NCBI RefSeq assembly: GCF_018070025.1
Contig: NZ_JAGPYQ010000001.1
Coordinates: 4,588,001 to 4,652,000 of the forward strand
Source of the DNA: Streptomyces liliiviolaceus
GTDB lineage: Bacteria > Actinomycetota > Actinomycetes > Streptomycetales > Streptomycetaceae
DNA length: 64,000 nucleotides
Reading direction: 5' to 3'
The notes under the pieces were generated by a model. It did not search any database and had not been told where the DNA came from. It saw only the letters and a list, made by a program, of their open reading frames with translations. Each line of letters starts with the position of its first letter. Position 1 is the stretch's first letter. Both the position numbers and the translations under genes were made by a program. Positions 18,565 through 25,945 of this stretch are shown here, one piece after another.

Positions 18565-19401
18565 TCATACGTGGATGACTCCAGCGGCGACGACCACGGC
18601 GGCCCCGCCCACCTCGATCGAGGTGATCCGGTCCTCGGTGCCCTCGGCCCTGGCGATCATCGTCGACGGGCGGCCCATCTCGACACCCTGGAGGATCTCG
18701 ATCTCGCGGCCGAACTTGCTCAGGCCGTGCCGTGCGACGTGGACCGCCAGCGGTCCGGCGGCCGATCCGGTCGCCGCGTCCTCGGCCACGCCGTACGCGG
18801 GTGAGAACATCCGGCTCCGCCAGTGCCCGTCCGCGGGGGCGAAGCAGTTCACGGCCATGTCGGGGAAGCGGGCGAGGACACGAAGGTCGGGCCGGACGGC
18901 GGACAGAGCCGCCACGTTCTCCAGCCCCACGAAGACATGCCGTGGTCCGTTCCGGTAGGCCTCCACCGGCAGGGTGGACGACTTCAGGCCGAGCCCCGCC
19001 AGCAGTTCGTCGGCATGCTCGTACGGTTCCCAGGTGGGAATCGGCTGCTGCATGCGGACGGAGGTGACCCGGTCGCCCTCGCGGTCGAAGTCGAAGGGGA
19101 TCGTGCCCATGGCGGTCTCCAGCAGTAGCCGATCGCCCTTGAACGACCTGCCGAGGACGACGGCGGTGCCCAGCATCGGGTGCCCCGCAAAGGGCAGTTC
19201 GTTCACCGGAGTAAAGATTCGGATGCGCGCGTCACCGCCCTTCTCAGCGGGGAGCACAAAGGTGACCTCCGAGAGGTTCATCTCTCTGGCAATTCTTTGC
19301 ATACGCACGTCAGGAATGTCGTGTGCGTCGAAGAAGACGGCGACCGGATTTCCTTCCAGCGGCGTGTCCGTGAAGGCATCCGCGACTACGTAATTATGCA
19401 T
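18565..19401 (-). CDS. phzF: DHHA isomerase PhzF
   Basis: Isomerises DHHA to the aminoketone that dimerises in phenazine formation. The 278-residue protein has the diaminopimelate-epimerase fold with two halves. Glu45 in NLSEVTF is the catalytic acid/base at the same residue number as in characterised PhzF. Other signatures are FTPVNELPFAGHPMLG and AEDAATGSAAGPLA. It starts at an ATG within a strikingly A+T-rich divergent intergenic region and is followed by the LAL regulator gene on the same strand. Confidence 0.96.
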   Translation of the reverse strand: MHNYVVADAFTDTPLEGNPVAVFFDAHDIPDVRMQRIAREMNLSEVTFVLPAEKGGDARIRIFTPVNELPFAGHPMLGTAVVLGRSFKGDRLLLETAMGTIPFDFDREGDRVTSVRMQQPIPTWEPYEHADELLAGLGLKSSTLPVEAYRNGPRHVFVGLENVAALSAVRPDLRVLARFPDMAVNCFAPADGHWRSRMFSPAYGVAEDAATGSAAGPLAVHVARHGLSKFGREIEILQGVEMGRPSTMIARAEGTEDRITSIEVGGAAVVVAAGVIHV

Positions 19402-19484
19402 AACGGTGAAGTTACCAGCGCCATCACCTCACCGACAACCTTCGTTCCCACGGCACCGACCGGACATCCGCGACTGCGAGCGAC

Positions 19485-19525
19485 ATATAGAAAAAATATA
19501 GCCTCCGCTCTCTCAAATATAGCCT
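19485..19525. promoter_or_regulatory. phased ATATAG repeats between phzF and the StrR-like gene
   Basis: In an A+T-rich gap of 185 bp the hexamer ATATAG occurs at 19485, 19496 and 19517, spaced 11 and 21 bp, so all three face one side of the helix. The last two belong to an 11-bp exact direct repeat, AAATATAGCCT (19494-19504 and 19515-19525). This looks like a regulator-binding array for the divergent phzF/LAL and StrR-like/ehpFG-like transcripts. The binding protein is not known. Confidence 0.55.
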
Positions 19526-19586
19526 TGAATTACATGCTTACAGCTCGATAGCGTCAGTGGGTACGAAATGCCAAGGAGGGATTTCG

Positions 19587-20675
19587 GTGACCCGTCATAG
19601 TAGAGTCGGCACCTCAGAATCCTTACCCGAAAATCCAGAGAATGCCGCCGAAGCGTCTCCCGAGGAGATCGAGACGGCGCCGGTGAGTGCGCTGATCCCG
19701 GGGTACTCCCCACGCATCGGCGGCGAGATCACCAGCCACGTGCAGGCGCTCGCCGAGACGGAGGAGACGCTCCCTCCCATCACCGTCCACCGACCCAGCA
19801 TGCGCGTCATCGACGGAATGCACCGGGTGCGCTCCGCGATCCTCCGGGGCCGGCAGACGATCCAGGTCCGGTACTTCGACGGCACCGAACAGGATGCCTT
19901 CGTGCTCGCCGTCCGGCTGAACGTCACACACGGCCTGCCGCTCACCCTCGCGGAGCGCCGAAGAGCCGCCGCGCGCATAGTGGTCTCGCACGCACAACTG
20001 TCGGACCGGGCCATCGCCTCCCTCACCGGGCTGTCCGGCAAGACGGTGGGCGAGATCCGCAAACGCACCGCCGAGGGAGCGCACCAGCCACTCGCCAGAG
20101 TCGGCCGGGACGGACGCACCCGACCGCTGAACACCGAGCTCGGCCGACGGCTGGCCGCCGAGTACCTCAGCGCCAACCCGGGCGGCTCACTGCGGGAGGT
20201 CGCCAGAGTCGCGGGCATCTCGCCGGAGACCGTGCGCGACGTCCGGGACAAGCTCAGCCGCGGCGAGGACCCCATACCCGTGCGGCAGCGCTTCTCCCCG
20301 GCGGCGGAGGCCACGAAGGACCGGACCCCGCCCGCGAAGGACGAGCATCAGGGCCGGCGGAGCTTCGGCTCCCCCGCGACCGTCCATCGGATGCCGACCG
20401 ACGGCCGGTCCGCCCTGGCCGCCCTGCGCAAGGACCCCTCACTGCGGTTCACGGAGGCCGGCCGGGTTCTGCTGCGCCTCCTGGACCCCCACATCATGTT
20501 CGCCGACCGCCGCGAACAACTGATCAAGGACCTTCCCGAGCACACCCTGGGCATGCTCTCCAGAGCCGCCCAGCAGTATGCCGCCTCATGGAGCGAAATC
20601 GCGGTCGCACTGGAGGAGAGGGCCCGCCAGGCGGCCCTCAACCCGCAGTCGTCCACAGGGATACGCATCAGCTGA
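19587..20675 (+). CDS. StrR/ParB-like pathway regulator with a TTA codon
   Basis: A 362-residue DNA-binding protein. Residues about 30-110 form a ParB/sulfiredoxin-like N-terminal fold (PVSALIPGYSPR, then VIDGMHRVRSA), followed by an HTH around SDRAIASLTGLSGKTVGEI and a second around LREVARVAGISPETVRDVR. Proteins of this design (StrR, NovG and relatives) activate antibiotic clusters. The GTG at 19587 has AAGGAGGG seven bases upstream; the frame extends to 19557 without such a site. Codon 13 (19623-19625) is TTA, the rare leucine codon read by bldA tRNA in Streptomyces, so expression should depend on development. It heads a plus-strand unit with the carboxyl-reduction pair. Confidence 0.85.
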   Translation: MTRHSRVGTSESLPENPENAAEASPEEIETAPVSALIPGYSPRIGGEITSHVQALAETEETLPPITVHRPSMRVIDGMHRVRSAILRGRQTIQVRYFDGTEQDAFVLAVRLNVTHGLPLTLAERRRAAARIVVSHAQLSDRAIASLTGLSGKTVGEIRKRTAEGAHQPLARVGRDGRTRPLNTELGRRLAAEYLSANPGGSLREVARVAGISPETVRDVRDKLSRGEDPIPVRQRFSPAAEATKDRTPPAKDEHQGRRSFGSPATVHRMPTDGRSALAALRKDPSLRFTEAGRVLLRLLDPHIMFADRREQLIKDLPEHTLGMLSRAAQQYAASWSEIAVALEERARQAALNPQSSTGIRIS

Positions 20676-20687
20676 CAAGGAGTCACC

Positions 20688-21788
20688 ATGCCGCGAGAGG
20701 CCAATCCGGTCCTGGAACTGCCGTTCGACGTCCGGCCCGACCCGGACGAGTTCATCCAGGCCGCGATGGACTGGCACTTCAGTCCGGAGACCGGATCCCC
20801 CTACTGGCTGGAGCGCGCCAAGAAGCTCGACTTCGACCCGCGGGCCGACGTCAAGAGCTTCGACGATCTCAAGCTCTTCCCGAACATCGTCAACGAACTG
20901 CGGGACACCCCCGCCCAGGACCTCGTACCGCAGGGCTACGGCGACGCCCCCGACGTCGTCGGCGTCTACGAGAGCGGCGGCACCACCGGAGCCCCGAAAC
21001 GGGTCGTGTGCCTGGCCGACTGGATGGACCGTCTGGTGGCCTGGAGCCTGGTCAACCTGGACGCACACGGCTTTCCGCGCGGCGCCAACTGGCTCGGGGT
21101 CACCCCCACCGGACCGCACATCGTCGGCGAACTGTTCTCCCGCTCCGCGGCGGCCCACGGCTCCCTGAGCTTCCCGGTCGACCTCGACCCGCGCTGGGTG
21201 AAGCGACTCATCGCCGCGGGCCGGACCGATCAGGCGGACGCCTACGCCGAACACGTCATCGACCAGGCCGCGTTCGTCCTGCGCACCCAGGACATCGGGG
21301 TCATGGCCATCACGCCGCCGCTCCTGGAACGGCTGGCCCGCCGGGACGAACTCGTCGACCTGGTCAACCAGAAGGTACGGGCGATCAGGTGGGGCGGCAC
21401 GCAGATGGACGCGGACTCCCGCTACCTCTACCGCACCGAGGTCTTCCCCGACACGCTGCTCTACGGCCACTACGGCAGCACCATGATCCTGGGGATCGCC
21501 GGACAGCGTCCCGGCCTCGGCGACGACGGCCCCTGCGTCTTCGACACGTTCTCGCCGTACGTCACCTTCTCGGTCGTCAACCCCGAGACCCGAAGGACCG
21601 TTCCCTACGGGGAGCGCGGCCAAGTGGTGATGAACCACATCAGCAAGTCGCTGTTCCTGCCCAACAACCTCGAACGCGACCTGGCGACCCGGATCGAGCC
21701 GCTGCCGGGCCAGATCGGTGACGCGGTGGCCGACATCGCTCCCGTCACCCACTTCGAGGACGAGGCCGTCATCGAGGGGGTCTACTGA
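20688..21788 (+). CDS. EhpF/LuxE-like acyl-adenylating protein
   Basis: A 366-residue ANL-superfamily protein with a short C-terminal lobe, like the LuxE acyl-protein synthetase and EhpF of the griseoluteate pathway. The ATP-binding loop reads YESGGTTGAPKRVV; WGGTQMD and YGHYGSTM correspond to the A5-region adenine-binding motif. ATG 20688 follows AAGGAG and lies 12 bp after the StrR-like gene. The stop overlaps the next ATG by one base (TGATG). In the ehp cluster the homologous pair is proposed to activate and reduce one carboxyl of phenazine-1,6-dicarboxylate, and the same is likely here. Confidence 0.85.
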   Translation: MPREANPVLELPFDVRPDPDEFIQAAMDWHFSPETGSPYWLERAKKLDFDPRADVKSFDDLKLFPNIVNELRDTPAQDLVPQGYGDAPDVVGVYESGGTTGAPKRVVCLADWMDRLVAWSLVNLDAHGFPRGANWLGVTPTGPHIVGELFSRSAAAHGSLSFPVDLDPRWVKRLIAAGRTDQADAYAEHVIDQAAFVLRTQDIGVMAITPPLLERLARRDELVDLVNQKVRAIRWGGTQMDADSRYLYRTEVFPDTLLYGHYGSTMILGIAGQRPGLGDDGPCVFDTFSPYVTFSVVNPETRRTVPYGERGQVVMNHISKSLFLPNNLERDLATRIEPLPGQIGDAVADIAPVTHFEDEAVIEGVY

Positions 21789-23167
21789 TGACGCGGTCGA
21801 CCGCCGACATCGTCACGCTGGACGCACTGGGCCCCGCCGGTGCGTACGCCTCGCGCAGCCATCAGGAGATCAAGGACGTGGCCGGCAACCCGGTCGCCCG
21901 ACTGGGGCTCGTACCGACGTTGTTCGTGAGCCGTGCCATGACTGCCCTCCGCAGGTCGGCCCGGCTGCCGGTGGACGACCGGATCGCCGCGATCGCCCGC
22001 GCCGGCGAACTGTTCGCCACCGCCACGCTGGGCGGCCTGTCGGTGTCCGAGTACGAGTACCGGGTCAGCCGGGTCTCCGGGTTGCCCCTCTCCGTGGTCC
22101 GGGCGGCCACCAGGACCGCAGCGCACCGTGCGGCACACGTGCACGAAAGCGTGCAGTACGCCCGGCCGGCCGGATCGGTCGGCGACTGGCGCGACCCGCT
22201 CACCCGCTCCGGCCGGGCCGTGTGGAGCCGGCGCGGCGACGTGCTCGCCGTCCATGTGTCCGGCGTGCACCCGGGGGCGCACAGCCTCTGGCTGGAGGCG
22301 CTGGCGCTGGGCTTCAAAGTGGCGGTACGGCCCACCCGACGGGAACCGTTCACCGCGCACCGGCTCGTCACGGCGTTGTGGGAGGCGGGGTTCGGCACCG
22401 ACCACGTCATTCTCCTGCCGACCGAGCAGGAGGCCGGCGAAGCCGTCCTGCGCGGGGCAGACCTGGCGTACGGCGGCGACGACGTGATCCGCCGGTTCGC
22501 CGGGGAGAGCACCGTGCTGCCCCAGGAGCCGGGCCGCTCGAAGGTCCTGCTGACCGCGGGCACCGACTGGCGTGCCCACCTGGACATGATCGTCGACTCG
22601 GTCGCCCATCACGGCGGAACCGGCTGCGTGAACGCCACCGCCGTACTGGTCGAGGGCGACCCCGCCCCGGTGGCCGAGGCCATCGCCGCACGGTTCACGG
22701 CCCTTCCCAGTCTGCCCCCCGAGGACGAGAAGGCGGTCCTTCCGGTCCAGGCCCGGATGCCCGCCAAGGCCCTCGAACGGTACGTGCTGAACAACGCGGT
22801 CGGCACCCGCGCCTGGCTGGGCGGTGACGGTTTCATCGACGAACTCGAAGACGGCAGCGCGGTCCTGCGGCCCACCGTTCATCAGCTCGACAGCCCCACC
22901 GCGCCGCAGTCCGACCTCGAACTGCCCTTCCCTTGCGTCTGGGTGGCGCCGTGGACGCCCGAGGCCGGGCTGGAACCGCTCCGGGACACGCTGGTCCTCA
23001 CCGCCGTCACCGACGACGCGCGGCTCATCGACGACCTGGTGAACGAGCCCACGATCGGCAATCTCTACATCGGTGGGCACCCCACCCACTGGACCGACAT
23101 CGGGATGCCCCACGACGGGTACCTCTCCGATTTCCTCATGCGTACGAAAACCGTGATCCGCGGCTGA
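21788..23167 (+). CDS. EhpG/LuxC-like acyl reductase
   Basis: A 459-residue aldehyde-dehydrogenase-fold enzyme of the LuxC acyl-CoA/acyl-protein reductase family. Recognisable parts are VHPGAHSLWLEALALGFKV, a cofactor region around LLPTEQEAGEAVLRGADLAY and the nucleophile Cys in HHGGTGCVNATA. Its start overlaps the stop of the EhpF-like gene, so the two are coupled and probably work as a pair: the partner loads an acid as an acyl-AMP/thioester and this protein reduces it with NAD(P)H to the aldehyde. A phenazine carboxylate is the likely substrate. A hairpin follows its stop. Confidence 0.85.
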   Translation: MTRSTADIVTLDALGPAGAYASRSHQEIKDVAGNPVARLGLVPTLFVSRAMTALRRSARLPVDDRIAAIARAGELFATATLGGLSVSEYEYRVSRVSGLPLSVVRAATRTAAHRAAHVHESVQYARPAGSVGDWRDPLTRSGRAVWSRRGDVLAVHVSGVHPGAHSLWLEALALGFKVAVRPTRREPFTAHRLVTALWEAGFGTDHVILLPTEQEAGEAVLRGADLAYGGDDVIRRFAGESTVLPQEPGRSKVLLTAGTDWRAHLDMIVDSVAHHGGTGCVNATAVLVEGDPAPVAEAIAARFTALPSLPPEDEKAVLPVQARMPAKALERYVLNNAVGTRAWLGGDGFIDELEDGSAVLRPTVHQLDSPTAPQSDLELPFPCVWVAPWTPEAGLEPLRDTLVLTAVTDDARLIDDLVNEPTIGNLYIGGHPTHWTDIGMPHDGYLSDFLMRTKTVIRG

Positions 23168-23200
23168 CCGCTTCACCGAAGTACATGCCGCAGGACACGC

Positions 23201-23245
23201 GGACGCCGGTGGGCGCCACCCGGGGGGGGGCCCCCACCGGCGTCC
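23201..23245. terminator. bidirectional hairpin terminator
   Basis: An exact 13-bp stem (23201-23213 with 23233-23245, core GGACGCCGGTGGG) extends outwards with partial pairing. The loop holds a G-run. It lies between the convergent ehpG-like and phzG genes. Confidence 0.85.
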
Positions 23246-23255
23246 GTGTGCCGTC

Positions 23256-23891
23256 TCAGGGCTGGAGGCGGGAAACGCTCCAGCCGTCGGCGGTCCGGGT
23301 GTAGAGCAGCCGTTTGTGCAGACGGTCCTTGCTGGCGTGCCAGAACTCCACGGTCTCCGGCGCCAGGTGGTAGCCGGCGAAGGTCGCCGGCCGGGGCAGC
23401 TGACCTTCGAGGCCGGTCAGCCGCTCGATCTCCGCGCGCAGCGCCGGCTCGTCGTCGAGCGGGTCGCTCTGCCGCGAGGCGGACGTCACCACCTTCGCGT
23501 CGGCCGGCCGTACCGCCCACAGCGCGTCCGACTCCGCGTCGGGGAGCCGCGTGATGGGGCCGCTGAGGACGATCTGCTGGTCGGTCTCCCGCCAGTACAG
23601 GACGGCCGAGCCCCAGGCGGTGGCTTCTATGTCACGCCCCTTGAGGCTTCCGACGTGCGTGGTGAACACGAAACCGTCGGAGGTCAGACGGCCGAGCTGG
23701 ATGATCCGGTTCGACGCGCGTCCCCGGGCGTCGGCGGTGGCCAGAGCCAGCGCGCCCGGCTCCCGTACGTCGTTCTCCGCCGCGTCGGCGAGCCAGGTAC
23801 GGAACAGGTCCAGCGGGTCGTCGGGCGGTGTTCCGGAGTCCGACAGCGCGTCGGCGGACAGCGGAACGGTCTTCTGGTGCGTCACAGTCAT
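23256..23891 (-). CDS. phzG: PhzG, FMN-dependent pyridoxamine-oxidase-like enzyme
   Basis: An oxidase of the PNPOx fold that aromatises hexahydro/tetrahydro-phenazine intermediates. The 211-residue protein shows SNRIIQLGRLTSDGFVFTTH for FMN phosphate binding, SLKGRDIEATAWGSAVLYW, and the C-terminal signature EFWHASKDRLHKRLLYTR. Length matches known PhzG. It is the last gene of the minus-strand unit phzB, YdhR-like gene, phzG, 24 bp after its neighbour, and is convergent with the ehpG-like gene across a hairpin. Confidence 0.94.
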   Translation of the reverse strand: MTVTHQKTVPLSADALSDSGTPPDDPLDLFRTWLADAAENDVREPGALALATADARGRASNRIIQLGRLTSDGFVFTTHVGSLKGRDIEATAWGSAVLYWRETDQQIVLSGPITRLPDAESDALWAVRPADAKVVTSASRQSDPLDDEPALRAEIERLTGLEGQLPRPATFAGYHLAPETVEFWHASKDRLHKRLLYTRTADGWSVSRLQP

Positions 23892-23915
23892 ATAGGTCTC
23901 CGTATGTCCGGCCGT

Positions 23916-24248
23916 TCACTTCTCCAGGGCCAGTCCCAGCCCGGCGAGGGCGGGCAGGGAGTGGACGCCCTCCGCCACGGCCTCGATGTCGAACCAGGCC
24001 CGGAACGTGGGCGGATATCCGATGAGTTCGGCGGCACTCCTCGGGTGGGGCGGGGCGGCGGCCTCCGCCGACTCCCATACCAGAACCGCTCCCCAGCGGT
24101 TGTTCTCCCTGTCGGCGACCCAGAGCTTCAGCGGCAGGCCCCGCACCGAGGTCCACGCCTCCACGGCCTCGTCCCGCAGGAAGTCCCGCATCGAGTCGAT
24201 GGTCTGGTCGGAATCGTCGAGATCCCACCAGGCGATCATGGTTCTCAC
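23916..24248 (-). CDS. small YdhR-like alpha/beta-barrel protein
   Basis: A protein of about 110 residues resembling the YdhR family of small dimeric ferredoxin-like-fold proteins (putative monooxygenases or isomerases): an N-terminal strand MIAWWDLDD, a helix, then LPLKLWVADRENNRWGAVLVWES and FRAWFDIEAVAEG. Start is uncertain: a GTG at 24248 has GGGGAGAGG upstream, an ATG at 24239 is three codons later, and one at 24287 lacks a ribosome site. It sits between phzB and phzG and is probably cotranscribed. A role in phenazine ring closure or oxidation is guessed from position only. Confidence 0.65.
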   Translation of the reverse strand: MRTMIAWWDLDDSDQTIDSMRDFLRDEAVEAWTSVRGLPLKLWVADRENNRWGAVLVWESAEAAAPPHPRSAAELIGYPPTFRAWFDIEAVAEGVHSLPALAGLGLALEK

Positions 24249-24296
24249 AATGCCCGCACCTCTCCCCTTCGTCACGTCACGCGGCATCCCACGACG

Positions 24297-24782
24297 TCAG
24301 GTGGGAATTCCCTCGCGCTTGATCTCCGGTACCGGAATGCTCAGGGCCCGCAGCTGCTCGAAGGGGTTCATGAACTCTCGGTTCTGCACAACCTTCCCCT
24401 CCGCCAGCAGGAACGAGTGCAGGAAGTGATTCTGGTAATACCCCTCGGGATACCCGGGAAAGAGAATCTTCCCCTTGCCGTCGCATTCGACCCAGAATCG
24501 GTTCGGGTCCTGCGTCTCGAAGACCTCGATGTTGTACCAGACCCAGTCAGGGAAGCATTGCAGGGACCATACGGCGTGCTCGCCCAGCCGATCCCGGCCC
24601 CGGATGACGATCGGCTCGCCGGTGTCGGTCGTCCACAGTCCGCCGCTGCCGTCCTCGGTGAAGAGCAGATGCCGTTCGAGCCGGTCCTGCCCGGTGGTGT
24701 GCATGTACTTCTCAACCGTTTCCCGGTTGATTCGCCGGAGTTCGGCGTCGTCGTCGAATCCCTGCCGCTTGGCATCAGACAT
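24297..24782 (-). CDS. phzB: PhzA/B-type phenazine-forming protein
   Basis: A 161-residue member of the PhzA/B (NTF2-like fold) family that promotes condensation of two PhzF-product ketones into the tricyclic phenazine scaffold. Motifs match PhzB closely: the N-terminal RRINRETVEKYM, RLERHLLFTEDGSGGLWTT, FPDWVWYNIEVFET, HFLHSFLLAEGKV and MNPFEQLRALSI. The start at 24782 has GGGAG upstream; five extra codons are possible. Only one copy is present, as in most non-pseudomonad clusters. It is the first gene of the minus-strand unit ending with phzG. Confidence 0.95.
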   Translation of the reverse strand: MSDAKRQGFDDDAELRRINRETVEKYMHTTGQDRLERHLLFTEDGSGGLWTTDTGEPIVIRGRDRLGEHAVWSLQCFPDWVWYNIEVFETQDPNRFWVECDGKGKILFPGYPEGYYQNHFLHSFLLAEGKVVQNREFMNPFEQLRALSIPVPEIKREGIPT

Positions 24783-24843
24783 GGATGATGCTCCCAAAGA
24801 TAGCCATCACGGAACGTCGTCCTGGCCATCCTGGCGTCGGCGG

Positions 24844-24880
24844 CTATACCCGAGGCCGTGCCGACCATTATTTTTCTATA
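24844..24880. promoter_or_regulatory. possible operator half-sites upstream of phzB
   Basis: CTATA occurs at 24844 and 24876 in a locally A+T-rich stretch upstream of phzB. Spacing is 32 bp, about three helical turns. The reverse complement, TATAG, is the core of the phased repeats between phzF and the StrR-like gene. Shared control is possible but rests on five-base matches. Confidence 0.3.
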
Positions 24881-25063
24881 CACCGCGGCATGCCGACCGT
24901 CGTCACGCGTTCGCATCGCCGCCCGCACACTCCACGACGTAGGTCCCCCTATCGTCGGCCGCGACGGGTCCCGAGCGAGTCCGAACAGCAACTGGCCGCC
25001 TCACGTGCGCCGTCGCTCGTCGTGTGGACTCCGGTGCCCGCTCTCGGGGATCAGCCGTACATG

Positions 25064-25293
25064 TCAGCCCCGCGCCCGACGGGTCACCCTTTCGACCGCA
25101 TCCGCGAGGACAGGGAACATCTGCGGGGGCGGGGGGAATGGTGTCCCATGCCCGGGATGATCAACAGCTCGACACCGGCGATGTTGTCCGCCGCGTCCCG
25201 CCCGCACGCCACGGGAATCAGCGGATCCTCCGCTCCATGGACGACCAACGTCGGTGCGGTGATCCTACGGAGCCTGGGACTCTGCGGGTCACG
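25064..25293 (-). pseudogene. alpha/beta-hydrolase C-terminal remnant
   Basis: Minus-strand translation gives RITAPTLVVHGAEDPLIPV followed by ADNIAGVELLIIPGMGHH, the acid-loop and catalytic-His end of an alpha/beta-hydrolase. After GMGHHSP the frame must shift at a C-rich run near 25135 to recover QMFPVLADAVERVTRRA and a stop at 25064. The N-terminal part with the nucleophile is absent: the fragment begins where the BNR-repeat gene ends. It is therefore truncated and frameshifted. Confidence 0.75.
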
Positions 25294-25945
25294 GTGCCAG
25301 GACGTAGAAGATCTCGCCCTGCGTTCCGGGAGGGCCACTCGTGCGCCAGGCGACAAGCACCCGGTTGTCGCTGACCAGTGTCATGGCGAGGCCGGGCTGC
25401 GGAAGATCACTGACGCCGACCCTTGCGGGCGCTTGAAAACTATCACCGCCGTTGGTGCTCCGGGTGAGGAAAGCAGTGTCCTCGTTGTTCAGCGTGGCCC
25501 TCCACGCGACGAAGACGTTGCTGCCGGAAGCGGCAATCCGCAGGAGTTCGGGAGCGGCGCCGGTGTTGGCGCTGCTGAGCGTGATGCGGTTGGAATACAC
25601 ACCGTCGTTCTCCCGGTCGCGTCGGAAGACCACGTCGCCGGCCTCGACCCACACGACGTAGACCCGGCTGCCGGACACCGTGAGGGTCTCTTCGGACGAG
25701 ATCGTCGGACTGTTGCTGAGATTGATCCGCGGCTGGAACGTCGATCCCCCGTTCGTACTCCGCGCCAGGAAGATGTCCGGTTGCGGGTTGTTCGGGTCGA
25801 AACCCGGGGGAAACTCGTGCCACAGGACGAAGACGTTGTTCCCCGACCTGGCGACCGTCGGTGGCTCAGCGTCCGCGCCGGCGGTCCCGGGGATGCGTAG
25901 CGGCCCGGTGAGTGCACGGTCCTGGATCGTGGCCTCGTCGGTCAT
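25289..25945 (-). CDS. BNR/sialidase-type repeat protein
   Basis: A 218-residue protein built of beta-propeller-like repeats. Asp-box-like motifs STNGGSTF and STNGGDSF each follow a FLxRS strand, and strands such as VFVLWHEF, VYVVWVEA, VFVAWRAT and VLVAWRTS recur at about 45-residue spacing. No signal peptide or catalytic sialidase residues are evident, and four to five blades would be too few for a closed propeller unless it oligomerises. ATG 25945 has AGGAGG upstream. It abuts the hydrolase remnant. No link with the flanking clusters is visible. Confidence 0.75.
   Translation of the reverse strand: MTDEATIQDRALTGPLRIPGTAGADAEPPTVARSGNNVFVLWHEFPPGFDPNNPQPDIFLARSTNGGSTFQPRINLSNSPTISSEETLTVSGSRVYVVWVEAGDVVFRRDRENDGVYSNRITLSSANTGAAPELLRIAASGSNVFVAWRATLNNEDTAFLTRSTNGGDSFQAPARVGVSDLPQPGLAMTLVSDNRVLVAWRTSGPPGTQGEIFYVLAP

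Noticed and set aside
15725..18958. A 1077-codon plus-strand open frame opposite the LAL regulator
   Set aside because: Shadow of the LAL and phzF genes; no recognisable domain and no ribosome site.
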